Below are positions 1 to 4,800 of a DNA stretch of 5,044 nt, piece after piece (position 1 is the stretch's first letter; each line of letters opens with the position of its first letter). The notes beneath the pieces were generated by a model. That model was given only the letters and a program-made list of their open reading frames with translations, ran no database searches and was not told where the DNA came from. The position numbers were made by a program, and so were the translations under genes. This stretch comes from an uncultured Ruminococcus sp. (GTDB lineage Bacteria; Bacillota_A; Clostridia; Oscillospirales; Ruminococcaceae): contig CACZPE010000016.1 of the NCBI GenBank assembly GCA_902782875.1, forward strand, positions 1-5,044, read 5' to 3'.

Positions 1-1
1 A

Positions 2-784
2 ATCCAAAGAGGCGGTACTATTCTTTATACCGCACGCTGCCTTGAATTCAAGGAAGAGCCCTATATAAAGAAGGCTGCTGAGAAGTGCAGAGAGCTGAAT
101 ATGGACGGCCTCGTAGTAATCGGCGGAGACGGTTCTTTCAGAGGTGCTGCTGACCTTTCCAGAATAGGCGGCATCAAGTGTATAGGCATCCCCGGTACAA
201 TAGACAATGATATCCAGTGCACCGATTATACCATAGGCTATGATACAGCCATGAACACCGCACTTGATATGATAGACAGGATCAGAGATACAGCACAGTC
301 ACACGACCGCTGCTCTTGCGTAGAGGTTATGGGCAGACATGCTGGCTGGATCGCAGTTAATGTGGCTATGGCATCAGGCGCTATTGCCTGCTTCACACCC
401 GAAATGCCCGTTGATGTTGAGAAGGTCGCTAAGAAGATCAATGAAGCTCATGCAGACCACAAGGAGCACTTCATAGTAGTCATCGCAGAGGGCGTAGAGG
501 ATTCCGAGGGCATCACAAAGAAGCTCCAGGAGCTCACCGGTATTGATGCGAGACTTACAGTTCTCGGCCATGTACAGAGAGGCGGCATGCCCACAGTACG
601 CGACAGAGTTGCAGCAAGCCAGATGGGCTACCGTGCAGTAGAGCTTCTCAGCCAGGGCATCACCGACAGGATCGTCGGTATGAAGGACAACAAGATCATT
701 GATGTTGACATCCAGGAAGCACTTGCTATGCAGAAGCCCTTTGATGAAGAGCTTTACAGAATGTGTGACGAGCTCACCTTCTGA
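2..784 (+). CDS. pfkA: ATP-dependent 6-phosphofructokinase, C-terminal part (5' truncated by window edge)
   Basis: Cytoplasmic glycolytic enzyme that phosphorylates fructose 6-phosphate to fructose 1,6-bisphosphate. The open frame enters from the left edge and gives 260 residues; compared with the ~320-residue bacterial PfkA, about 60 N-terminal residues are missing. Visible family motifs, in order: RGGTILYTAR at residues 3-12 of the fragment, the nucleotide loop GGDGS (41-45), PGTIDND (64-70) with the catalytic Asp at 68, TIGYDTA, EVMGRHAGW, and VLGHVQRGG with the sugar-phosphate-binding His and Arg. Gly after Asp in GGDGS and Gly in PGTIDND are the residues of ATP-using enzymes; pyrophosphate-using relatives usually carry Asp and Lys there. 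The frame ends at TGA 782-784. No internal start is proposed, because residues upstream of the first Met (base 101) are conserved family sequence. The next gene downstream, folT, is on the same strand after 217 bases holding a riboswitch. Assignment is very sure. Confidence 0.96.
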   Translation: MQRGGTILYTARCLEFKEEPYIKKAAEKCRELNMDGLVVIGGDGSFRGAADLSRIGGIKCIGIPGTIDNDIQCTDYTIGYDTAMNTALDMIDRIRDTAQSHDRCSCVEVMGRHAGWIAVNVAMASGAIACFTPEMPVDVEKVAKKINEAHADHKEHFIVVIAEGVEDSEGITKKLQELTGIDARLTVLGHVQRGGMPTVRDRVAASQMGYRAVELLSQGITDRIVGMKDNKIIDVDIQEALAMQKPFDEELYRMCDELTF

Positions 785-802
785 GTTTATCCGAGGCTTT
801 AC

Positions 803-818
803 CGCCGTATATGCGGCG
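803..818 (+). other. Short GC hairpin after the phosphofructokinase gene
   Basis: CGCCG (803-807) pairs with CGGCG (814-818) around a 6-base loop. It sits 18 bases after the pfkA stop and just before the riboswitch P1 stem. The downstream bases are GTTGGC with no T-run, so it does not look like a working intrinsic terminator. It may be a weak attenuator, an RNA 3'-end protecting hairpin, or chance. I saw no convincing promoter in the 37 bases between the pfkA stop and the aptamer (only a TATATG at 808-813 with a poor -35), so read-through from pfkA into folT is possible. Confidence 0.3.
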
Positions 819-821
819 TTG

Positions 822-938
822 GCATTACAGAGTAGATGACCGTGCGTTATAGTGTCCCGACAACGGGGAGTTGTGTCGGGGACGAAATATACATGCAGCC
901 CATGTATTGCGGTTCGGTCATCGCATCCCGCTTAATGC
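822..938 (+). promoter_or_regulatory. Tetrahydrofolate (THF) riboswitch aptamer
   Basis: The RNA matches the conserved THF-I (folE/folT motif) riboswitch: AGAGTAGATGA at the 5' side, GTGCGTTA, AGTGT, then GACGAA, TTGCGGT and TCATCGCATCCCGCT at the 3' side. The fold can be drawn directly: P1 GCATTA 822-827 with TAATGC 933-938; P2 835-842 with 915-922 (8 perfect pairs); P3 854-862 with 874-883 (one bulged G at 881); a further hairpin 889-895 with 901-907. The diagnostic long-range pseudoknot is present: GGGA in the P3 loop (866-869) can pair with TCCC (926-929) in the joining strand. Known members bind reduced folates and control folate synthesis or transport genes. Its place 64 bases ahead of a folate transporter start fits that role. 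The class assignment is strong even though the sequence was read by eye. Confidence 0.93.
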
Positions 939-996
939 ATTATAAAAAGAAAAGAAGTCTTTCATTCTCTTTATAATGCGTGTCATTTAAGGAGGT
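933..996 (+). promoter_or_regulatory. Riboswitch expression platform with SD-sequestering alternative pairing (proposed)
   Basis: Two mutually exclusive structures are visible. GCATTATAAA (937-946) pairs perfectly with TTTATAATGC (970-979). Alternatively, TCTCTTTA (966-973) can pair with TAAGGAGG (988-995; two G-T wobbles), hiding the ribosome binding site of folT. The first stem shares G937 and C938 with the 3' strand of aptamer P1, so forming P1 weakens it. No T-run follows the stem (the next bases are GTGTCATTTAA), which argues against an intrinsic terminator and for control of translation initiation. The SD is AAGGAGGT at 989-996, six bases ahead of the ATG counted from its core GG, and is strong when free. 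The pairings are seen in the sequence; the switching order is inference. Confidence 0.55.
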
Positions 997-1001
997 ACAT
1001 A

Positions 1002-1652
1002 ATGAAAGGCTTTTTCCGTTTGTTCAGGCTTTCCGCCAACGAGATGTTCGAAAAAAAGAAGGGCCCTGACGCACTGCTCAAGCTGGTGATATGCGCTCTG
1101 CTCATAGCGCTCAGCATGGTGATCGAAGCGCTGTCTATCGATCTTCCCTTCGGCAAGGTGAATTTTGCATTCATACCCCTTGCTGCGATAGGAATGCTGT
1201 TCGGCCCTACCGTCAGCATATTCGCGGGCGGTATATGCGATGTGCTCGGATTTCTCGTGCATCCCACAGGCGCTTTCCTGCCGCTGTATACCCTTATCGG
1301 TATGTTCCAGGGCCTTATCTACGGTATCGTGCTTTACCGCAGATGGGGAGACATCTATTCGGAGGAGACCAAGGGCAGGATATTCGGCATGAATCTCACC
1401 CAGCTCGGCATAAGGCTCATCGTTGCAAGACTTATCGATGTGCTGCTGGTGAATATGATATTCAACACCACTGCCAATATCCATTACGGCTTTATACCCT
1501 ACAAATCGCTGTCTGTAATAATCGCAGGCAGACTTGGCAAGAATCTTCTCGAGCTGGCGGCTGATATTCCGCTGATGTTTATAGTACTTCCCTTTGTGCT
1601 GGTACTCTATTCAAGGACACTGGGAAAGAGCCGCAGACCTGATACGGTATAA
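1002..1652 (+). CDS. folT: Folate ECF transporter S component FolT
   Basis: A 216-residue integral membrane protein expected to bind folate and to work with the shared energizing module (EcfA, EcfA', EcfT), which is not encoded here. About six hydrophobic segments can be seen, roughly residues 26-45, 54-68, 69-87, 92-112, 135-157 and 186-205. Family landmarks are FGKVNFAFIPLA leading to the FGP motif (67-69), the GGICDVLGF segment (76-84, Asp80), HPTGAF (87-92) followed by a segment ending GLIYG (104-108), and RLIDVLLVNMIFN (143-155). The last 12 residues are basic and cytoplasmic-looking. The ATG at 1002 is chosen because AAGGAGGT stands just upstream. The THF riboswitch in the leader independently supports folate as the substrate rather than another vitamin. 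Length is slightly longer than many S components because of a ~25-residue polar N-terminus. The converging gene downstream is on the opposite strand. Confidence 0.9.
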   Translation: MKGFFRLFRLSANEMFEKKKGPDALLKLVICALLIALSMVIEALSIDLPFGKVNFAFIPLAAIGMLFGPTVSIFAGGICDVLGFLVHPTGAFLPLYTLIGMFQGLIYGIVLYRRWGDIYSEETKGRIFGMNLTQLGIRLIVARLIDVLLVNMIFNTTANIHYGFIPYKSLSVIIAGRLGKNLLELAADIPLMFIVLPFVLVLYSRTLGKSRRPDTV

Positions 1653-1669
1653 ACCATAAACGCATAAGT

Positions 1670-1689
1670 GCAGGCACTGCAGTGCCTGC
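1670..1689. repeat. 20-bp perfect palindrome after folT
   Basis: GCAGGCAC (1670-1677) and GTGCCTGC (1682-1689) flank TGCA, making the whole 20 bp self-complementary. It begins 18 bases after the folT stop. As RNA it gives an 8-bp GC-rich hairpin with a 4-base loop on either strand. The following plus-strand bases are TAAAAGAATAAA, so it lacks a U-tract; it may be a 3'-end stabilizing hairpin, a non-canonical terminator, or a dyad protein-binding site. Confidence 0.55.
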
Positions 1690-1695
1690 TAAAAG

Positions 1696-1815
1696 AATAA
1701 AGAAGAAAGAATAAATGAGAAATAATAAACATCACATCCGGTGATGATGTGTTTGTCCGCAAAGAGCATTATGCGCTTTGCGGACATTATTATTCTCTGT
1801 TCTTTCTTCTTTATT
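1696..1815. terminator. Nested ~120-nt inverted repeat, probable bidirectional terminator between convergent genes
   Basis: The outer arms, 1696-1711 and 1800-1815, are perfect 16-bp inverted copies (purine-rich on the left, pyrimidine-rich on the right). The pairing resumes at 1717-1728 with 1787-1797 with one bulged A. Inside are two hairpins: CATCAC/GTGATG (1730-1735 with 1741-1746) and an 11-bp perfect stem TGTCCGCAAAG/CTTTGCGGACA (1754-1764 with 1776-1786). Together they form a three-way junction. On the plus strand the 11-bp hairpin is followed by TTATTATTCTC; on the minus strand the smaller hairpin is followed by TTTATTATTTCTC. Each strand therefore has a hairpin plus a T-rich tract suited to stop transcription of folT (plus) and of the GH43 gene (minus). 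The long perfect outer arms exceed what a terminator needs; a small structured RNA or palindromic mobile repeat is the alternative. Confidence 0.65.
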
Positions 1816-1874
1816 TATTATTTTCACAGCGGCGTACTGATAACACGGCGAATGCTATTGAATCACCGCTGCGC
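1816..1874. other. Short gene-free tail after the GH43 gene
   Basis: This strip separates the nested inverted repeat from the GH43 stop codon. It contains CAGCGG (1827-1832) and CCGCTG (1866-1871), a 6-bp inverted repeat with a 33-base loop, too open to be called a terminator. No start codon with a ribosome binding site or recognizable coding sequence was found. The complete gene-free stretch between folT and GH43 is 1653-1874 and is otherwise filled by the palindrome and the inverted repeat. Confidence 0.4.
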
Positions 1875-3368
1875 TTATCTTGCCTGCCATATATCAAACT
1901 CTACGCCGTCTGATATCACAAAGCAGATATCATTCACTCCCTCAAGGGACATATCGGTATATACCGTCTGCCAGCCGGGGCAGTCGAAGGTCAGCACGGC
2001 GGCTGTCTCTCCGTCGGGGGTGCCCTTGTGTATCTCTATGCTGCCCTTACCCTTGACCTTTGCGGCTATCTGCTTTGAGCCCTTTCCGAAATCTGCACCC
2101 TTAACGCATGTCCATGCGGCATCGGTGCTGTCAGAGCCTATGGTCATCGCATTGTCGTACTGTATATAGGATACTCCTGCACAGGCGGCGATGGTCTCCG
2201 CTTCAACAGGCTTGTAGGGATCAAGATTTTTTATCTGTGAAACACCCTGCCTGTTGCCGCCGACCTTGTCTATCTTCACGTTTGCCTCATCGACAGAGGC
2301 TTCATTCACGCACATACTGCGAAATCCGCCCGATGTGCCCAGCAGCTTCTGCACGAACTGTGAATGATAGAAAAGATAGTATTTATCGCCGTATTTCTGC
2401 AGATGAGTATGATTGTTGCCGTATTCCATGCCCTGTTCGCCGGGATTCTTGAAATAGTAGTCTTCATAGACCCAGCTGTCGGGATCAAGCGGAGTCTTTG
2501 TGGTCATATACGCCATACTGCAGGTGGGAGGCGGAGTGCCGTCCTTTTCTGCGTCCCAGCCTTCGGTATGGTTCTCCCAGTTCGTGTTGTAGGTATAGAC
2601 ATATGTTCCGTTTATGAAATTGAGCTCGTTTGCTTCAAAATGATGCTTTGCGGGTATCTTGACTATATCGCTGTCAAGGGAGACAAGGTCATCCCCCAGC
2701 TTTACTATCCTGCCGCATTCGTTGCCAAGCCCGCCGAAGGTGAGCCAGCCCACGCCGTCATCATCTATGACTGCGCCCGGGTCAAATGGCACCTTGCAGC
2801 CCTGCAGCCCCTTTGTCCTGCCGTCGATCAGGGATTTGCCGAGAGGATCGCTCCATGGGCCCGTAGGGGATGTGGCGGTTATTACACCCGTGCCCCAGCC
2901 GCTGTTTGAGAAGTACATATAGAAATGAGTCAGCCCGTCGGCCTCTTTGCGTGATACTATCGACGGCGCCCAGGATGCTACTATCCACGGGGCTATCTGA
3001 CCGACAAATATCCTGCCGTGATAGGTGTAGTTCGCCATATCATCGGTAGAGAGCATAACGAGCGACTTTATATGCTCATATGTGTTCTCTCCGTCAGGAC
3101 CCACAGCATCGAACTGATCCTGGTCGCAGGTGCCGTATATGTACAGCCTGCCCTCATACTCTATCGAAGTAGGGTCTGCGCAGAATACATTGGATATTAT
3201 TGGGTTCCCGTCTGCTGTATCCTTTGACTTTTTCTGTGTAACGGTCAGCTTTACGCCTGCAGGCTCCGATCTGATCACCTCATTGGCTATATCAAACTGC
3301 GGAGCGGTGCTGCACGACGATGCAGCCGCGCACAGTGCAAGCACAAGTGCATATATATTTTTTATCAT
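1875..3368 (-). CDS. Secreted GH43 glycoside hydrolase with C-terminal CBM6-like module, probable lipoprotein
   Basis: A 497-residue exported enzyme likely to remove arabinose or xylose units from plant hemicellulose. Residues 1-19 form a signal peptide (Lys3, then hydrophobic) ending ASSC, so Cys19 is a possible lipid-anchor site, though Ala at -3 is not the classical lipobox. The GH43 five-bladed propeller spans about 55-385. Its expected acid residues are visible: Asp65 in FCADPTS (general base), Asp196 in PFDPGAVIDDDG (pKa modulator) and Glu245 in HHFEANELN (general acid). His320/His322 in NNHTH match the central metal-site region. Residues ~386-497 (from KPVEAETIA, through VKGADFGKGSKQIAAKV and GSIEI to FDIWQ) resemble CBM6, a carbohydrate-binding module common behind GH43. 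The overall plan resembles arabinoxylan arabinofuranohydrolases of the XynD type, but the exact substrate cannot be fixed. The ATG at 3368 has SD AAGGAG eight bases upstream; it is second in an operon with the HAD gene. Family call is firm, substrate weak. Confidence 0.9.
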   Translation of the reverse strand: MIKNIYALVLALCAAASSCSTAPQFDIANEVIRSEPAGVKLTVTQKKSKDTADGNPIISNVFCADPTSIEYEGRLYIYGTCDQDQFDAVGPDGENTYEHIKSLVMLSTDDMANYTYHGRIFVGQIAPWIVASWAPSIVSRKEADGLTHFYMYFSNSGWGTGVITATSPTGPWSDPLGKSLIDGRTKGLQGCKVPFDPGAVIDDDGVGWLTFGGLGNECGRIVKLGDDLVSLDSDIVKIPAKHHFEANELNFINGTYVYTYNTNWENHTEGWDAEKDGTPPPTCSMAYMTTKTPLDPDSWVYEDYYFKNPGEQGMEYGNNHTHLQKYGDKYYLFYHSQFVQKLLGTSGGFRSMCVNEASVDEANVKIDKVGGNRQGVSQIKNLDPYKPVEAETIAACAGVSYIQYDNAMTIGSDSTDAAWTCVKGADFGKGSKQIAAKVKGKGSIEIHKGTPDGETAAVLTFDCPGWQTVYTDMSLEGVNDICFVISDGVEFDIWQAR

Positions 3369-3376
3369 ACTATATT

Positions 3377-3383
3377 CTCCTTA
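3377..3383 (-). promoter_or_regulatory. Overlapping stop codon and Shine-Dalgarno (translational coupling site)
   Basis: Read on the minus strand, TAAGGAG contains both the TAA stop of the upstream phosphatase gene (3383-3381) and the AAGGAG ribosome binding site of the GH43 gene (3382-3377). The GH43 ATG follows eight bases later. A ribosome ending on the first gene would occupy the second gene's SD, so the two genes are expected to be on one mRNA and probably coupled in translation. Confidence 0.75.
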
Positions 3384-4022
3384 CAGTGAGAGATATTTCA
3401 TTACATCAAAAAGATCGTCTGCTATATATGCGGTCAATGCCTTTATATCATCATCGGGGCTCAGCATATCAGGCACCATGACAGGTATGAATCCCCCTGC
3501 GTGAGCTGCTCTTATCCCGTTGAAGGAATCCTCTATAACATATGTTTCAGACGGCTCTGCGCCAAGCTTTTCCGCCGCCGCCAGGAATATATCCGGCTCG
3601 GGCTTGCTGCGCTTTATAGTATCTCCGCCGACTATCACATCAAAGAAGCTGTCAAGCCCCGCATCCCGTATCTGATCCTTTATCACCGATGTCCTTGTGG
3701 ATGAGGCTATAGCTATGCGGTAGCCTGCGGCCCTGAGAGCGGTCAGCAGCTCCCGTATACCTTTTTTGAGAGGCAGCTTTCCGCCGTCGCAGCGCTCGTG
3801 ATACAGCTGTGACATTTCGCTTCTGTATTCGTCATAGGGCAGGTCACTGCCGTAATGAGCGAGAAATATCTCCTTAGTGCGTGCCGAATTTTTGCCGATA
3901 CACTTAAGGAATACGTCGCGGACATTTTTCATGCCGTATTTCTCCGCTGTCTCCTCCCAGCATTCAAGCACCTTTCTTTCAGAGTCGAATATAACTCCGT
4001 CCATATCAAATATAATTTCCAT
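3381..4022 (-). CDS. HAD-superfamily hydrolase, beta-phosphoglucomutase/phosphatase-like (subfamily I)
   Basis: A 213-residue cytoplasmic phosphotransferase-fold protein; no signal peptide. All four HAD motifs are present: motif I DMDGV with nucleophile Asp6 and acid/base Asp8; motif II IASST with Ser107; motif III Lys140 in RSKPEPD; motif IV VIEDSFNGI with Glu164 and Asp165 for magnesium. Residues ~14-85 form a helical C1-type cap, as in beta-phosphoglucomutase, phosphoglycolate phosphatase and sugar-phosphate phosphatases. Full length for this class. The start is ATG 4022-4020, with CGGAG six bases upstream. It is the first gene of a two-gene operon; only 12 bases separate it from the GH43 start. 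The pairing with a glycan-degrading enzyme suggests a sugar-phosphate substrate, but that is inference, since such phosphatases are numerous and promiscuous. Mutase versus phosphatase activity cannot be told apart here. Confidence 0.88.
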   Translation of the reverse strand: MEIIFDMDGVIFDSERKVLECWEETAEKYGMKNVRDVFLKCIGKNSARTKEIFLAHYGSDLPYDEYRSEMSQLYHERCDGGKLPLKKGIRELLTALRAAGYRIAIASSTRTSVIKDQIRDAGLDSFFDVIVGGDTIKRSKPEPDIFLAAAEKLGAEPSETYVIEDSFNGIRAAHAGGFIPVMVPDMLSPDDDIKALTAYIADDLFDVMKYLSL

Positions 4023-4054
4023 ATCAAGCTCCGTATAAGTTGGTTTATGTACTG

Positions 4055-4083
4055 ATTATATCACATATTGAAGCCAAATAAAA
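4055..4083 (-). promoter_or_regulatory. Extended -10 promoter for the HAD-GH43 operon
   Basis: On the minus strand TGATATAAT (4063-4055) is a perfect extended -10 element, TGn followed by the consensus TATAAT. Seventeen bases upstream lies TTTTAT (4083-4078), a poor -35, which extended -10 promoters tolerate. Transcription would begin near 4048, leaving a short leader of about 25 bases that contains the CGGAG ribosome binding site of the HAD gene at 4033-4029. Confidence 0.7.
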
Positions 4084-4091
4084 CGTTTTCA
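4078..4091 (-). promoter_or_regulatory. LacI/CcpA-type operator (cre-like) over the -35 region
   Basis: Minus-strand TGAAAACGTTTTAT contains the perfect 10-bp palindrome AAAACGTTTT (4080-4089) with the central CG typical of LacI-family operators. Against the classical cre consensus TGWAARCGYTWNCW it differs at a single position (A for C near the end). It covers the -35 hexamer of the HAD-GH43 promoter, where a bound repressor would block RNA polymerase. Which regulator binds (CcpA or a local LacI-family protein) cannot be told; none is encoded here. It is also ~92 bases upstream of the divergent gene and might affect it. Confidence 0.5.
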
Positions 4092-4170
4092 TGCCATTGT
4101 TCGGATTTTGTTCATAAATTTATTTGTACTTTTCTTCTGTCCCTTCGGTTAAACAGACAAAGCGAAAAAA

Positions 4171-4178
4171 AGGGTGGT
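4171..4178 (+). promoter_or_regulatory. Ribosome binding site that decides the start of the small secreted protein
   Basis: AGGGTGGT lies five bases (counted from the last GG) before ATG 4183. A GTG at 4174 in the same frame sits inside this SD-like sequence and has no SD of its own, so ATG 4183 is the better start. No clear plus-strand promoter was found between 4092 and 4170; the region is AT-rich (TTGTTC at 4097 and TATTTG at 4121 are only weak hexamers). Confidence 0.6.
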
Positions 4179-4182
4179 AAAT

Positions 4183-4722
4183 ATGAAAAGACAGGTAAAG
4201 ACAACAGCAGTGATCGCAGCGCTGATAACGGCGGCTATATTCTCATCGGCGGTATATGCAGAAGATCAGCCCGAAAAGACATACGACAACATAGAGATAT
4301 GCACGGTTGAGCTTCCCCCTGCGAAGTCGGCACCTGTGAACGGTTCATATGATACTCTCCTCGATGCAGAGGATGCTGCGGGCTTTTACTTTGACGGATC
4401 TTATTCTAATCCCGAGGGCCTGCCCTTTGCGGAATACTCCGTAACAGACGGAGTGCTGCAGATAAGATACTACAATACAAACGGCGACGAGCGCGTTGTT
4501 CGCATGGCAGAGGGCTCAGCGGACATCAGCTCTGACGATACGGATTATCTTGCGGTGACTACCGACAGGATAAAGGACGCGGATGTATCTCTCAGAGGCA
4601 CATCATGCGGATACTATCTCGCTTCATGGACAAAGGGCGGCTATACCTTCTCGGTAAAGTCAAATTATCCCATGTCCGCGGAGGAGATGGAAAACACAGT
4701 CGGGGAGATAATCCTCGGCTGA
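4183..4722 (+). CDS. Small secreted protein with DUF4367-like C-terminal region
   Basis: A 179-residue exported protein of unknown function. A standard signal peptide is visible: MKRQVK, a hydrophobic core (about 9-22), and a probable signal peptidase I site after SSAVYA (Ala26). The mature part is acidic, about 153 residues, with two cysteines (Cys40 and Cys142) that could form a disulfide. Residues ~57-115 (LLDAEDAAGFYF..., AEYSVTDGVLQIRYYNTNGDERVVRMAEGS) and ~120-177 (DYLAVTTDRIKDADVSLRG..., LASWTKGGYTFSVKS, MSAEEMENTVGEI) resemble the repeated beta-strand pattern of DUF4367-type extracellular domains found in Clostridia, where they occur alone or behind anti-sigma factors. That resemblance is from memory of the family pattern and is moderate. 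It has no transmembrane helix, cell-wall sorting motif or dockerin. It is divergent from the HAD-GH43 operon and ends before a shared terminator, so it is probably transcribed alone. Confidence 0.8.
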   Translation: MKRQVKTTAVIAALITAAIFSSAVYAEDQPEKTYDNIEICTVELPPAKSAPVNGSYDTLLDAEDAAGFYFDGSYSNPEGLPFAEYSVTDGVLQIRYYNTNGDERVVRMAEGSADISSDDTDYLAVTTDRIKDADVSLRGTSCGYYLASWTKGGYTFSVKSNYPMSAEEMENTVGEIILG

Positions 4723-4738
4723 TGATCAAGCCATCATC
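4720..4738 (+). terminator. Small hairpin at the 3' end of the secreted-protein gene
   Basis: GATGAT (4721-4726) pairs with ATCATC (4733-4738), starting inside the TGA stop codon, and is followed by TATTATTATCATATCC. The stem is weak (2 GC pairs) and the T-tract is broken, so it is at most an accessory to the stronger hairpin at 4761. Confidence 0.25.
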
Positions 4739-4760
4739 TATTATTATCATATCCCTCTCA

Positions 4761-4800
4761 CACAAACAGCTCTGTTCCATAACGGACAGAGCTGTTTGTG
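4761..4800. terminator. Bidirectional hairpin terminator
   Basis: CACAAACAGCTCTGT (4761-4775) pairs perfectly over 15 bp with 4786-4800, extendable by two more pairs (4776-4777 with 4784-4785) to a 6-base loop. The plus-strand 3' side reads GCTGTTTGTGTTATT, T-rich enough to end the secreted-protein transcript. The minus strand serves the HNH gene, whose stop codon (4803-4801) directly abuts the stem; its T-tract (GTTTGTGTGAG) is weaker. Confidence 0.8.

Noticed and set aside
2..784. Pyrophosphate-dependent phosphofructokinase
   Set aside because: The nucleotide loop is GGDGS and the catalytic loop is PGTIDND. Pyrophosphate-dependent enzymes typically have Asp and Lys at the two diagnostic Gly positions.
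937..979. Intrinsic terminator of the riboswitch
   Set aside because: The 10-bp stem is almost all AT pairs and is not followed by a T-run, so transcription termination is less likely than control of ribosome access.
987..1484. Long minus-strand open frame (165 codons) opposite folT
   Set aside because: It lies antisense to a clearly recognizable membrane protein, has a low-complexity His/Tyr/Glu-rich product with no domain, and lacks a convincing ribosome binding site. It is a shadow of folT codon usage.
1696..1815. tRNA or tRNA-like gene, suggested by the branched fold
   Set aside because: There is no T-loop (GTTCRA) or acceptor-stem/anticodon layout, and the arms are AG/CT-rich rather than tRNA-like.
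1741..2169. Plus-strand open frame of 142 codons across the convergent region
   Set aside because: It starts within the nested inverted repeat and then runs antisense to the GH43 end. Its hydrophobic start is simply the T-rich arm translated.
2364..2909. Plus-strand open frame of 181 codons inside the GH43 gene
   Set aside because: Its antisense partner has full GH43 motifs and a good SD. The plus-strand product has no recognizable domain and no SD-start pair was seen.
4174..4182. GTG at 4174 as the start of the secreted protein
   Set aside because: It falls within the SD-like AGGGTGGT and has no SD of its own. ATG 4183 has proper spacing and gives a standard signal peptide.
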